Source: Rhodococcus yunnanensis NBRC 103083 (GTDB lineage Bacteria > Actinomycetota > Actinomycetes > Mycobacteriales > Mycobacteriaceae). Taken from it: 59,092 nt of DNA. The translations under genes and the position numbers were made by a program. This document shows, in pieces, positions 32,666 to 41,040 of this stretch; the first letter of the stretch is position 1, and the number at the start of each line of letters is the position of its first letter. The DNA lies in contig NZ_BCXH01000026.1 in assembly GCF_001895005.1 (NCBI RefSeq), positions 1-59,092 of the forward strand. The letters are read 5' to 3'. Below the pieces are notes generated by a model. The model was not told the DNA's origin. It did not search any database and saw only the letters and a program-made list of their open reading frames with translations.

Positions 32666-33646
32666 TCAGCGCGGCGACATACCCGCAGCGCGGTACGCGT
32701 CGTCGATCAGCGCCATGTTGGTGACGGCATCGGCCGCATCGAGCGGCAACGGCGATCCGTTCAGGATGTGATCGGCGAACGCCTCCAACTGATACGTGTA
32801 CGACGAGCGTGTACCGAGATGCGAGACGGTCGTCTCCGAACCGATCGTGACGGACACTCGATCGTCGGTGTTCGGCTTGATGTGGTTGTGCACGATTGCC
32901 TCGCCCTTCGACCCGATCACCTTCAGGGTCATCAGGTCGTCGGGGTCGATCATCGAGTTGTACGACGCACCGGTTGCGCCGCTGGGGAATTCGAGTTGCA
33001 CGTCGAACGATTCGTCGACACCGGGGTAGCGCTCGACAGCGGTCGCAGCGGTGATGGTGGGGTCACCGCCGGCATACTGCCCGAATAGTCGCTGCGCATG
33101 AAGGCCGTAACAACCGAGGTCCATCATGACCCCACCCGCGAGGTCGAGCGACCAGCGCAGATCGTCCGGTTCGGGTGCCGGCATACGCATGACCACTTCG
33201 ACGTGTCGGAGGTCGCCGAGCGTGCCGTCCTCGAGTAACTGCTGCAGTCGCCTGGTCGCCGGATGGAACAGGTAGTGAAACCCCTCCATGACGGTGACGC
33301 CCGCTGCCGCCGCGGCGTCGGCCACGGCGGCGGCCTCGACACGATCGCGAGCGAACGGCTTCTCGGTGAGCACCGCCTTGCCCGCTTTGACCGCCGCTAG
33401 GTTCCACGGGGCGTGCAGCGAGTTGGCCAGAGGGTTGTACACGACGTCGACCTCGGGATCGTCGATGACATCCTGGTACGAGTCGAGAACGCGTTCGACG
33501 CCGTACTTCTCGGCAAAAGCCGACGCCCGGTTCCGATCACGCGCAGCGCATGCGACGAGGCGATGACCCAGGATCCGAGCGGGTTCGACGATGGCTTCCT
33601 CGGCGATGCGTGAAGCGCCGAGCACGCCGATTCGTAGTGCCGTCAT
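32666..33646 (-). CDS. Gfo/Idh/MocA-family oxidoreductase (2)
   Basis: NAD(P)-dependent dehydrogenase of 326 residues. N-terminal Rossmann motif RIGVLGASRIAEEAI, catalytic EKP in VLTEKPFAR, and the C-terminal segment GGVMMDLGCYGLHAQRLFG, where Tyr replaces the usual first catalytic Asp/His, a pattern of the dimeric dihydrodiol/xylose dehydrogenase branch. It is the last gene of the minus-strand operon idh-iolE-this gene, starting three bases after iolE, so it likely acts on an inositol-derived ketone or a related sugar. Substrate not determinable from sequence. Confidence 0.85.
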   Translation of the reverse strand: MTALRIGVLGASRIAEEAIVEPARILGHRLVACAARDRNRASAFAEKYGVERVLDSYQDVIDDPEVDVVYNPLANSLHAPWNLAAVKAGKAVLTEKPFARDRVEAAAVADAAAAAGVTVMEGFHYLFHPATRRLQQLLEDGTLGDLRHVEVVMRMPAPEPDDLRWSLDLAGGVMMDLGCYGLHAQRLFGQYAGGDPTITAATAVERYPGVDESFDVQLEFPSGATGASYNSMIDPDDLMTLKVIGSKGEAIVHNHIKPNTDDRVSVTIGSETTVSHLGTRSSYTYQLEAFADHILNGSPLPLDAADAVTNMALIDDAYRAAGMSPR

Positions 33647-33649
33647 CGG

Positions 33650-34543
33650 CTACGAGGCTACGCGGGCGTCGACGACGCTCCGCAGGTAGGCAACGCTGGC
33701 GATGACGTCGGTGACAGGGCCGGCGTCGGTCGGCTCGGCGGCCAGGATCGTGTCCTGTTCCAGCACGAACCAGCCGTCGAAACCTGCATCGAGCAGTTCG
33801 TTCACGACCTTGCCGATGTTGACGTCACCGGTGCCCAGCGGGGTGTACATGCCCTGAGCCACAGCCTCGGTGTAGGTGAGTTCCCCGGACTGTACGCGTG
33901 CAGCGAGAGCGGCGTCGACATCTTTGAGGTGCGCGTGCGTGATGCGCGACGCATGCGCTTCCACCAGTTCGAGCGGATCGGTTCCGCCGATGAGAAGGTG
34001 GCCGGTGTCGAGACACAGCGGGATGGCGGACCCGTTCAACACGCGGTACACCTCGTCACGCTTCTCGATCATCGTACCGACGTGCGGGTGCAGCACGGCG
34101 CGGATGCCGCGCTCGGCGGCAGCGGCCTGCAGACGATCGAGGTTGCGCAGCAACGTGTCCCACTGAGCGTCGTCGAGCTCGGGGCGCGAATCGTAGCCGT
34201 CGCTTCCGGTGGCTGCAGCAAGTACGAGAACCTCGGCGCGGGAGGCGATGAACGCGTCGAGCAGCGGTGCGATGCCGGGGACCGGATCATGGTTCGCATC
34301 GTGCAGCAGTACCGGTGCGAAACCGCCGACGGATTTCAGGCTGAACTGGTCGAGCGTCGCGGCAAGCTCGTTCGGATCGGCGGGCAGGAAGCCCTCGGGG
34401 CCGACCTCGGTTGCCGTCAGACCCGCGTCGCGCATTTCGGTGAGAACGCGGTCGGATGCGATCTGATAACCCCAGCCGGGGACCTCGCAGACGCCCCAGG
34501 AGATGGGTGCGCCTGCAATGCGAATGTCGGTCGTGGTTGTCAC
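33650..34543 (-). CDS. iolE: Myo-inosose-2 dehydratase IolE
   Basis: TIM-barrel lyase of 297 residues that dehydrates 2-keto-myo-inositol to the diketone used by IolD. The N-terminal signature IAGAPISWGVCEVPGWGYQ is characteristic of IolE/MocC. Metal-binding positions appear in VLHPHVGTMIE, CLDTGHLLIGG, ITHAHLKDVD and FVLEQD. Length fits the family. ATG 34543 overlaps the stop of the upstream inositol dehydrogenase by four bases, so the two steps preceding ring opening are translated together. Unusually, iolE is on a separate operon from iolCBDH. Confidence 0.93.
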   Translation of the reverse strand: MTTTTDIRIAGAPISWGVCEVPGWGYQIASDRVLTEMRDAGLTATEVGPEGFLPADPNELAATLDQFSLKSVGGFAPVLLHDANHDPVPGIAPLLDAFIASRAEVLVLAAATGSDGYDSRPELDDAQWDTLLRNLDRLQAAAAERGIRAVLHPHVGTMIEKRDEVYRVLNGSAIPLCLDTGHLLIGGTDPLELVEAHASRITHAHLKDVDAALAARVQSGELTYTEAVAQGMYTPLGTGDVNIGKVVNELLDAGFDGWFVLEQDTILAAEPTDAGPVTDVIASVAYLRSVVDARVAS

Positions 34544-35547
34544 AGTCTTACCTCATCGATTCGCACCGGACGGTGCTGTTGCAGGGACAGGGTTGCGGCC
34601 TCGGCGATGTAGGCCACTTCGAGTGCATCGCGTGCGGTGCAGGGTGATTCGATGCGACCGGCGACCACATCGACGAATGCGCCCAACTCCACCTGGTAGG
34701 CGGAGGTGAAGCGATCCATGAAGAAGGAGTGCGGTGTGCCGTTCGGGAACGTGGTTCCGGCTTCGAGATTGCGGACCGGTACCTGCTCGTCCCAGCCGGC
34801 GACCACGGCGTCGTCCGATCCGTGGACCTCGAGCCTGCAGTCGTAGCCGCGGGCGTTGTACCGGGTGTTCGAGACGACACCGATGGTGCCGTTGTCGAAT
34901 GTCAGTGTCGTGGTGGCGGTGTCGACATCGCCGTACTCGGTGAACTTGGGATCGCCCTGGTTGGAGCCTGCGGCGTACACCTCGGTCACCTCGTGGCCGA
35001 CGATCCAGCGCACGATGTCGAAGTCGTGGACGCTGCAGTCACGGAAGATGCCGCCGGAGACCGCGACGTACTCGAGCGGCGGGGGAGCCGGGTCGAGAGT
35101 GGTGGACCGGACGGTGTGCAGCCAGCCGAGATCACCGGAGAGCACCGCGTTCTTGGCCGCGGCGAATGCGGGTGCGAAGCGTCGGTTGTAGCCGATCTGA
35201 ACCTGTACGCCGCTGGACTCGATGCCGTGAACGACAGCGAGGCTCTCACCGGGAGTCGCCGCGATCGGCTTCTCGCAGAAGACCGGGATACCGGCGTCGA
35301 CGCAGGCCAGGACGAGCGAGGCGTGTGCGGGAGTCGCGGCAGCCACGACGACGCCATCGACGCCGGACTTCAGAAGTGCGTCGGCACTGTCGACTGCTCG
35401 CGCCCCGAACTTCGCGGCGACGGATTCGGTGACGGCCGCGCGCTCGTCGGTGACGACCAAGCCGTCGACGCCGGGCAGCGTGCTGAGGGTCTCGGTGTGG
35501 AATGCGCCGATTCGGCCGAGGCCGATGACGCCGACGGTAATGCCCAT
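34540..35547 (-). CDS. Inositol 2-dehydrogenase-like Gfo/Idh/MocA protein (3)
   Basis: Dehydrogenase of 335 residues, likely oxidising myo- or scyllo-inositol to the 2-keto form. Rossmann motif VGVIGLGRIGAFHTETL, catalytic EKP in FCEKPIAAT, and the C-terminal catalytic FRDCSVHDFDIVRWIVG with the Asp and His of inositol dehydrogenases. GYNRRFAPAF marks the substrate domain. ATG 35547 has AGGA eight bases upstream. It is the first gene of the operon with iolE and a second dehydrogenase. Its promoter faces a LacI regulator, and TGTCCTAACG at 35554-35563 is one base off the TGTCCTGACA-type operator consensus. Confidence 0.87.
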   Translation of the reverse strand: MGITVGVIGLGRIGAFHTETLSTLPGVDGLVVTDERAAVTESVAAKFGARAVDSADALLKSGVDGVVVAAATPAHASLVLACVDAGIPVFCEKPIAATPGESLAVVHGIESSGVQVQIGYNRRFAPAFAAAKNAVLSGDLGWLHTVRSTTLDPAPPPLEYVAVSGGIFRDCSVHDFDIVRWIVGHEVTEVYAAGSNQGDPKFTEYGDVDTATTTLTFDNGTIGVVSNTRYNARGYDCRLEVHGSDDAVVAGWDEQVPVRNLEAGTTFPNGTPHSFFMDRFTSAYQVELGAFVDVVAGRIESPCTARDALEVAYIAEAATLSLQQHRPVRIDEVRL

Positions 35548-35553
35548 CTGGGT

Positions 35554-35563
35554 TGTCCTAACG
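35554..35563. promoter_or_regulatory. Weak IolR-like box upstream of idh-iolE operon
   Basis: TGTCCTAACG fits nine of ten positions of the recalled IolR consensus KGWCHTRACA. It lies only seven bases before the ATG at 35547, overlapping the ribosome site. Position and mismatch make it weak. Confidence 0.3.
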
Positions 35564-35649
35564 AAGAGAAGATGTAGATCTCGAGTCTGACGCCGTGCTG
35601 CCGTACTATCAAGCCGCAAAAGCCATCAAAAATGCCTCAGGAGATCCTA

Positions 35650-36684
35650 GTGGTGAAGCATCGGTACAAGGTGCGTGAGATCGCTCAGCAAGCAGGTCTG
35701 AGCGAGGCGACGGTGGACCGGGTGCTGCACGACCGTCCAGGCGTACGAGCCAACACGAGAGCCGAAGTGCAGCAAGCTGTCTCGGATCTGGACAAGCAGA
35801 GGGCGCAACTGCGACTCAACGGACGCAAGTTCTTGTTCGACGTCGTCATGCAGACTCCCGCGCGTTTCTCCGCCGAGTTCCGCGCGGCGCTGGAGGCGGA
35901 GCTACCGATGCTCTCGCCTGCGGCGGTACGGTGCCGGTTTCACTTCAGGGAGACCGAATCGGTCGCGGACATGGTCTCGACACTCGACAAGTTCACCGGC
36001 CGCAGCTCACACGGAGTGATGGTCAAGGCCCCGGACGACCCCGAGGTGGCCGCTGCGATCGACCGATTGGTCGCACTGGGCATACCGGTCGTCACGTATG
36101 TCACCGACGTGCCGACCAGTAGTCGTGTGGCGTACGTCGGAATCGACAACCGCGCGGCAGGTGCAACGGCCGCGTATCTCGTGGACAGCTGGCTCGGCGA
36201 CAGTGCGTCCACGGTCCTGATCATCCTGACGAGCAACATCTTCCGCAACGAAGGCGAGCGTGAGATGGGCTTTCGCAGCACTCTCCGGTCGTTGGGTGCC
36301 GAGCGCGGCGACCCGAGTGGCAGGCGAGTCGTGGAGATCACCGACAGCGAGGGCATCGACGAGACCGTCTTCGAGCGCGTCCAGGCCGCACTGGCCGCGC
36401 ACGACGAGATCGAAGCCGTGTATTCGATCGGCGGCGGAAACACCGGTGTCGTACGGGCTTTCGAGCATGCGGGACGGCGGTGCCGGGTGTTCGTCGCACA
36501 CGATCTCGACAGCGACAACAGGCCGTTGCTGCGCTCGGGTGCGTTGTCCGCGGTGTTGCATCACGATCTGCGTGCCGACGCCCGGATGGCGTGCCGTGTG
36601 CTGATGCAGGCAGGCGGCGGACTGGATGGAATGGTCGACGAGCGATCACCGATCCAGGTGCTCACCAGGTTCAACGCGCCGTGA
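35650..36684 (+). CDS. LacI-family transcriptional regulator (2)
   Basis: Regulator of 344 residues with helix-turn-helix KVREIAQQAGLSEATVDRVLHDR and a periplasmic-binding-like domain. VDRVLHDRPGVR is unlike the usual VSRVLN and resembles the subgroup containing inositol and polyol regulators. Effector-domain segments include FDVVMQTPARFSAEF, VAYVGIDNRAAGATAAYLV and EAVYSIGGGNTGVV. GTG 35650 stands six bases after CAGGAG; GTG 35653 and ATG 35632 are alternatives. It is divergent from the idh-iolE operon, which it probably controls. Its 3' end overlaps the convergent dehydrogenase gene by 14 bases. Confidence 0.88.
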   Translation: MVKHRYKVREIAQQAGLSEATVDRVLHDRPGVRANTRAEVQQAVSDLDKQRAQLRLNGRKFLFDVVMQTPARFSAEFRAALEAELPMLSPAAVRCRFHFRETESVADMVSTLDKFTGRSSHGVMVKAPDDPEVAAAIDRLVALGIPVVTYVTDVPTSSRVAYVGIDNRAAGATAAYLVDSWLGDSASTVLIILTSNIFRNEGEREMGFRSTLRSLGAERGDPSGRRVVEITDSEGIDETVFERVQAALAAHDEIEAVYSIGGGNTGVVRAFEHAGRRCRVFVAHDLDSDNRPLLRSGALSAVLHHDLRADARMACRVLMQAGGGLDGMVDERSPIQVLTRFNAP

Positions 36685-37696
36685 GCCGAATCTGCTCGCG
36701 AATGGCGTCGATGATCGTGAGTGTGGCGACGGCGTCGTCGAGCGTGTGTACCGACGACTGGAGCCTGCCGGTCGAGATGGCACGGGCTGCGTCGACGGCA
36801 GCGTAGTGCAGACCGTCGACCTGCAGTCCCCTGTCCTCGCGGTATTCGAGCGTCGGTCCGCCGCGGAACTCGACGGTGAAAGAACCCGGCATGAAGAACG
36901 GCCCCTCGATGGTCAGGGTGCCGTCGCGGCCACAGACTGCGGCCGTCGTCGGAGTGTCGGTCAGGATCGTGGTGTTCATGACCGCGTGGTTGCCGTCTGC
37001 GGAGGTGAGTATCGCCGAAACCTGGCCGTCGAGTTGGTCGTTCGCGGGCTGGGCGACCGCGACCACCGACGTCGGTGCACCGAGTACGGAATGGATGAAC
37101 GACGCGTCGTAGGTGCCGAGATCGAGCAATGGGCCGCCGGCGAGAGCGGGATCGTAGATGCGGTGCTCGGACGTGAAGTATTCACCGTGATCGACCAGGA
37201 CGGTGCGGATCGGACCGAGTACACCGCTTGCGACGACCTGCGCGATGACATCGAACTTCGGGAGGAACTTGGTCCACATCGCTTCGCCGGCGAAAACTCC
37301 GGCTTCGGCTGCCGCAGAGACGATTTCGGCTGCCTGAGCGGCGTCGACAGCCAACGGCTTCTCGACGAGAACATGTTTTCCTGCGGCAATGGCGGCCAGT
37401 GCGCACGCGTGATGCTCGGTGTGCGGAGTGGCGACGTACACGATGTCCACGTCGCGATCCGCCGTCAGGGCGTCGTAGCTGCCGTATGCGCGGGGCACCG
37501 AGTGGGCGACGGCGAACTCGTCGGCTCGGCCCTGATTGCGCGACGCGACCGCGACGACCTGCTGTGTGGAGTATTTCTTCAGCGAGTCGGCGAAACGATG
37601 GGCGATCCAGCCCGGACCCAGGATTCCCCACTTCAGGACGGGTGCATCCATCGGGTCCGGCACGGAGGAGATCGGCAGAGTCGGATTCGAGGTCAT
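36671..37696 (-). CDS. Gfo/Idh/MocA-family oxidoreductase (4)
   Basis: Dehydrogenase of 341 residues. Rossmann motif LKWGILGPGWIAHRFADSL, nucleotide-domain IVYVATPHTEHH, catalytic EKP in VLVEKPLAVD, and the C-terminal segment GGPLLDLGTYDASFIHSVLG. The AMWTKFLPKF and HRIYDPALAGG segments place it near the dihydrodiol dehydrogenase/AfrC-like branch rather than canonical inositol dehydrogenase. Substrate unknown. It is divergent from iolG; the shared 62-base region holds a TGTCAGGACA box, so both are probably under IolR. The 3' end overlaps the LacI gene. Confidence 0.85.
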   Translation of the reverse strand: MTSNPTLPISSVPDPMDAPVLKWGILGPGWIAHRFADSLKKYSTQQVVAVASRNQGRADEFAVAHSVPRAYGSYDALTADRDVDIVYVATPHTEHHACALAAIAAGKHVLVEKPLAVDAAQAAEIVSAAAEAGVFAGEAMWTKFLPKFDVIAQVVASGVLGPIRTVLVDHGEYFTSEHRIYDPALAGGPLLDLGTYDASFIHSVLGAPTSVVAVAQPANDQLDGQVSAILTSADGNHAVMNTTILTDTPTTAAVCGRDGTLTIEGPFFMPGSFTVEFRGGPTLEYREDRGLQVDGLHYAAVDAARAISTGRLQSSVHTLDDAVATLTIIDAIREQIRLTAR

Positions 37697-37727
37697 GAGG
37701 AGAGCCTGTTCTCGTCAAAAGATAGAT

Positions 37728-37737
37728 TGTCAGGACA
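37728..37737. promoter_or_regulatory. Putative IolR operator, divergent dehydrogenase/iolG promoter
   Basis: TGTCAGGACA is the exact reverse complement of TGTCCTGACA in the iolC/iolR promoter. It lies just upstream of the iolG -10 region, where a bound repressor would cover the -35. Confidence 0.55.
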
Positions 37738-37758
37738 TTCAGATGTAATACTCGTCGC

Positions 37759-38736
37759 ATGACAGTACGCGTTGGAATCATCGGTGTCGGCGTAATGGGT
37801 GCCGATCATGCTCGCAAGATCAACGGCTCCATCTCGGGTGCGGAGGTGTCCGTGGTCGCAGATTTCGACGCCGAGCGCGCCAAATCCGTGGCGAGCGAGC
37901 TTCGGGACGCGCAGGTCGCCGAAGACGGGAAGGCGCTCATCGAGCGTGACGATGTCGACGCCGTGATCGTGGCATCACACGACTCGACGCACGCCGAGCT
38001 CGTCCACGCGGCTCTTGCTGCGAACAAACCGGTTCTATGCGAGAAGCCGCTTGCTCCGACAGCAGCGGAGTGCCGCGAGATCATCGCGGCGCAGGGCGAT
38101 CGCAACCTCATCACCGTCGGTTTCATGCGACGATTCGACCCCGCGTACAACGAGCTCAAGCGCGCGTCGACGGCAGAGCGGATCGGCGAGACACTCGTCG
38201 CGCACTGTGTCAGCCGCAACGTCGTCGCGGGCCCCGGCGACTCCGCCGCCACCATCACCAATTCCGCGATCCACGAACTCGACATCATGCCGTGGCTACT
38301 CGGATCGCCGATCACCGAGGTCAGCTGGCACGCCGGGCGCACGTCCAAGCACTCGGGCATCCGCCAGGACCCGCAGATCATGCTGCTGCGCACCGAGTCG
38401 GACGTGCTCATGACGGTCGAGTTGTTCGTCAACGCCCGGTACGGCTACGACACACGCTGCGAGATCGTCGGCGAGGACGGCGTCGCGTCGTTCGCGGTGC
38501 CTGCGCACGTGATCGTCGACAGTGAGCTCACGCGTTCGATCGAATACCCGCTCGACTGGGTTCCGCGCTACGCGGAGGCGTATCGCCTCGAACTGCAGGA
38601 ATGGATCGACTCGATCGAGCAGGGCCGCGCGTCGACGCTCGCCGACGCCGACGCCGGACTGCGCGCGGGACTTGTCGCCGACGCTCTGGTTGTATCGATG
38701 AACGAAGGCGGCCGGACGGTCGCCGTGAACTACTGA
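37759..38736 (+). CDS. iolG: Inositol 2-dehydrogenase IolG
   Basis: NAD-dependent enzyme of 325 residues catalysing the first step of inositol breakdown, myo-inositol to 2-keto-myo-inositol. Rossmann motif VGIIGVGVMGADHARKI, catalytic EKP in VLCEKPLAPT, substrate-domain GFMRRFDPAY, and the catalytic ITNSAIHELDIMPWLLG with His and Asp in the inositol-dehydrogenase positions. No ribosome site precedes ATG 37759, and AATACT ends six bases before it, suggesting a leaderless message. It is the first gene of a plus-strand group with an aldo/keto reductase and an MFS transporter. Confidence 0.9.
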   Translation: MTVRVGIIGVGVMGADHARKINGSISGAEVSVVADFDAERAKSVASELRDAQVAEDGKALIERDDVDAVIVASHDSTHAELVHAALAANKPVLCEKPLAPTAAECREIIAAQGDRNLITVGFMRRFDPAYNELKRASTAERIGETLVAHCVSRNVVAGPGDSAATITNSAIHELDIMPWLLGSPITEVSWHAGRTSKHSGIRQDPQIMLLRTESDVLMTVELFVNARYGYDTRCEIVGEDGVASFAVPAHVIVDSELTRSIEYPLDWVPRYAEAYRLELQEWIDSIEQGRASTLADADAGLRAGLVADALVVSMNEGGRTVAVNY

Positions 38737-38760
38737 CTTCGGATTCACGTAGGAGAGATC

Positions 38761-39588
38761 ATGACACCTACCGTTCCACTCGGCGATGGAGGCGCACTTC
38801 CCGCGATCGGGCTGGGTACCGTCGAAGCGGAGGGCGAGGACATGTCCGCGACGGTGACGTCGGCTCTCGATGCCGGCTACCGACTGATCGATACCGCCCT
38901 GAGCTATGGAACCGAGGGTGGCGTCGGGCGGGCGGTCGCCGCGTCGAGTATCGCGCGCGAAGACATAGTCATCACCACGAAGATCCCTGGTCGATTTCAC
39001 GGGTACGACGAGGCCAAGGAGTCGGCGAGGACATCGCTGACCGCGCTGGGCGTCGACCGTATCGACCTGTTGCTGATTCATTGGCCGCTGCCGAAAGTGG
39101 ACAAGTACGTCGACACCTGGCGTGCGATGATCGAGCTGCAGAAGGACGGTCTGGTCGGATCGATCGGTGTCTCCAATTTCACCGCAGCGCACCTCGACCG
39201 ACTCGAGGCCGAGACCGGAACGGTGCCCGCGGTCAATCAGATCGAACTTCACCCGTACTTTCCCCAGGCAGAGCTGCGTCGCTACCACGCCGAACACGGA
39301 ATCGTCACCGAGAGCTGGAGTCCGCTCGGCCGTGGATCGGAGTTGCTGCACGCGGCACCGATCGTGGCCGCGGCGACGGCGCACGACGTCTCGCCGGGTC
39401 AGGTCGTGCTGCGATGGCACGTTCAACTCGGTGCGGTGCCGCTACCGAAGTCGTCGAACCCCGATCGCCAACGCCAGAATCTCGATGTCTTCGGTTTCGA
39501 ACTGACCGACGCCGAGGTCGCGGCCATCTCCGGTCTCGAGCGCGGTCGAATCTGGGATCAGGACCCCGACACGTACGAGGAGTTCTGA
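38761..39588 (+). CDS. Aldo/keto reductase
   Basis: NADPH-dependent oxidoreductase of 275 residues with the AKR TIM barrel. Catalytic tetrad positions are visible: Asp in GYRLIDTALSYG with the Tyr of SYG, Lys in VITTKIPG, and His in LLLIHWPLP. The cofactor segment PLPKSSNPDRQRQN is intact, as is the signature VGSIGVSNFTAAHLDRL. It may reduce or oxidise inositol-derived ketones; the substrate is unknown. ATG 38761 has AGGAGA about five bases upstream, and the gene lies 24 bases after iolG. The MFS gene begins 11 bases after its stop. Confidence 0.9.
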   Translation: MTPTVPLGDGGALPAIGLGTVEAEGEDMSATVTSALDAGYRLIDTALSYGTEGGVGRAVAASSIAREDIVITTKIPGRFHGYDEAKESARTSLTALGVDRIDLLLIHWPLPKVDKYVDTWRAMIELQKDGLVGSIGVSNFTAAHLDRLEAETGTVPAVNQIELHPYFPQAELRRYHAEHGIVTESWSPLGRGSELLHAAPIVAAATAHDVSPGQVVLRWHVQLGAVPLPKSSNPDRQRQNLDVFGFELTDAEVAAISGLERGRIWDQDPDTYEEF

Positions 39589-39599
39589 GCGCGCCTCCG

Positions 39600-40994
39600 G
39601 TGTCGGCATTCCCGAGGGGACTCGCACTGCTCGTCGCGGGTGCGTTGTTCATGGAGATTCTCGACGCCACGGTGATCGCGACGGCTGTTCCCGCCATTGC
39701 GGATTCGTTCGGGGCGCAGCCGGTCGATGTGGGAGTCGCGATCTCCGCGTACATCCTGACTCTGGCCGTGCTCATTCCGGTCAGCGGATGGCTGGCAGAC
39801 CGCTTCGGTGTACGACGGGTGTTCCTCACCGCGATCGTGGTCTTCACGGTCGCGTCGGTGGGCTGCGCGCTGAGTCCGTCGCTCCCGGTGCTCATCGGAA
39901 TGCGTGTGCTGCAGGGAGTGGGCGGCGCCATGATGGTTCCGGTCGGCAGGCTCGCGGTACTCCGTGCGACGACGAAAGCCGAATTGGTCCGTGCCATAGC
40001 CTATTTGACGTGGCCCGCGCTGACGGCTCCCGTTCTGGCGCCTGCCGTGGGCGGAGCCATCGTCACGTACTTCTCGTGGCGGTGGATCTTTCTGATCAAC
40101 GTCCCACTCGGCATCGCCGGTCTGATCATCGGGCTGCGGGTGGTTCGAGACGTCGACGGTTCCGCTGCGACGCGGCCGTTGGATTGGCGAGGGCTCGTCC
40201 TGACGACCGTCGGTATCGCGGCGCTGATCGTCTCGCTCGACAGCATCAGAGCCGAAGGGACTCCGTGGACGGCGGTGGGCATCGGAGTGGCGATCGCCGC
40301 GATCGTTCTGCTCGTCGCTGTGGTTCATCTGCGCAGGACCGAGCATCCGCTGCTCGACCTGACGGTGTTGCGCGTGGAATCGTTTCGCAACACCGCGACG
40401 TTCGGATCGTTCTATCGAATGCTGATCACGGCGGTGCCGTTCCTGCTGCCGTTGATGTTCCAACTTCGATTCGGTTGGTCGCCGTTCGTGTCGGGTCTGA
40501 TGGTCATCGCGCTGTTCGTCGGCAACATCGCGATCAAGCCGACGACGACTCCGCTCATGCGACGCTTCGGTATTCGCACCGTGATCGTCGCGGACGGTGC
40601 GCTGTCGATTCTCTGCTTCGGAGCCATCGCACTCGTCGGCATCGACACCCCGCCCGTCGTCATCGCAGCACTACTCGTCGTCAGCGGTGCATTGCGATCC
40701 ATCGGGTTCACCGCCTACAACAGCTTGGCGTTCGCCGATATCGAGAGTGATCGACTGACGCATGCCAATACCTTCAATGCCACAGCGCAAGAGCTGTTCG
40801 CCGGCTTCGGCATCGCGTTGGGGGCCATCGCGCTGACGATATCGACCGGGATCGTCGAGGGCCTCGGACGGCCGTCGGGGGAGGCGTTCTCGATGTCCTT
40901 CGCAGCTCTCGGTGTGCTGATGATCGTCGTCGTGATCGGTGGTCTCGCGCTCCCGAAGAACGCAGGCCGAGCCGTGACGGCTGCCGCGCGCTGA
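39600..40994 (+). CDS. MFS transporter, DHA2 (EmrB/QacA-like) type
   Basis: Membrane protein of 464 residues with about 14 hydrophobic helices, the number expected for drug:H+ antiporter-2 proteins. Signatures: LDATVIATAVPAI in helix 1 (motif D1), GWLADRFGVRRVFL (motif A), LIGMRVLQGVGGAMMVPVGR (motif B) and LAPAVGGAIVTYFSWRWIFLINVPLG (motif C). These are features of exporters, so although it is co-transcribed with iolG it is not an obvious inositol importer. GTG 39600 is the only usable start codon in frame after the preceding gene. A pair of palindromes and a G-rich (minus strand) tract follow. Confidence 0.87.
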   Translation: MSAFPRGLALLVAGALFMEILDATVIATAVPAIADSFGAQPVDVGVAISAYILTLAVLIPVSGWLADRFGVRRVFLTAIVVFTVASVGCALSPSLPVLIGMRVLQGVGGAMMVPVGRLAVLRATTKAELVRAIAYLTWPALTAPVLAPAVGGAIVTYFSWRWIFLINVPLGIAGLIIGLRVVRDVDGSAATRPLDWRGLVLTTVGIAALIVSLDSIRAEGTPWTAVGIGVAIAAIVLLVAVVHLRRTEHPLLDLTVLRVESFRNTATFGSFYRMLITAVPFLLPLMFQLRFGWSPFVSGLMVIALFVGNIAIKPTTTPLMRRFGIRTVIVADGALSILCFGAIALVGIDTPPVVIAALLVVSGALRSIGFTAYNSLAFADIESDRLTHANTFNATAQELFAGFGIALGAIALTISTGIVEGLGRPSGEAFSMSFAALGVLMIVVVIGGLALPKNAGRAVTAAAR

Positions 40995-41040
40995 TTCTCC
41001 CGCCTTGACCCCGCGCACCGCGCACCCCCCGCCTCGCGCA

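Noticed and set aside
38601..39599. N-terminal extension of the DHA2 transporter frame
   Set aside because: The frame is open through iolG and the aldo/keto reductase, but the translated part is Arg-rich and unrelated to MFS proteins; the protein starts at GTG 39600.
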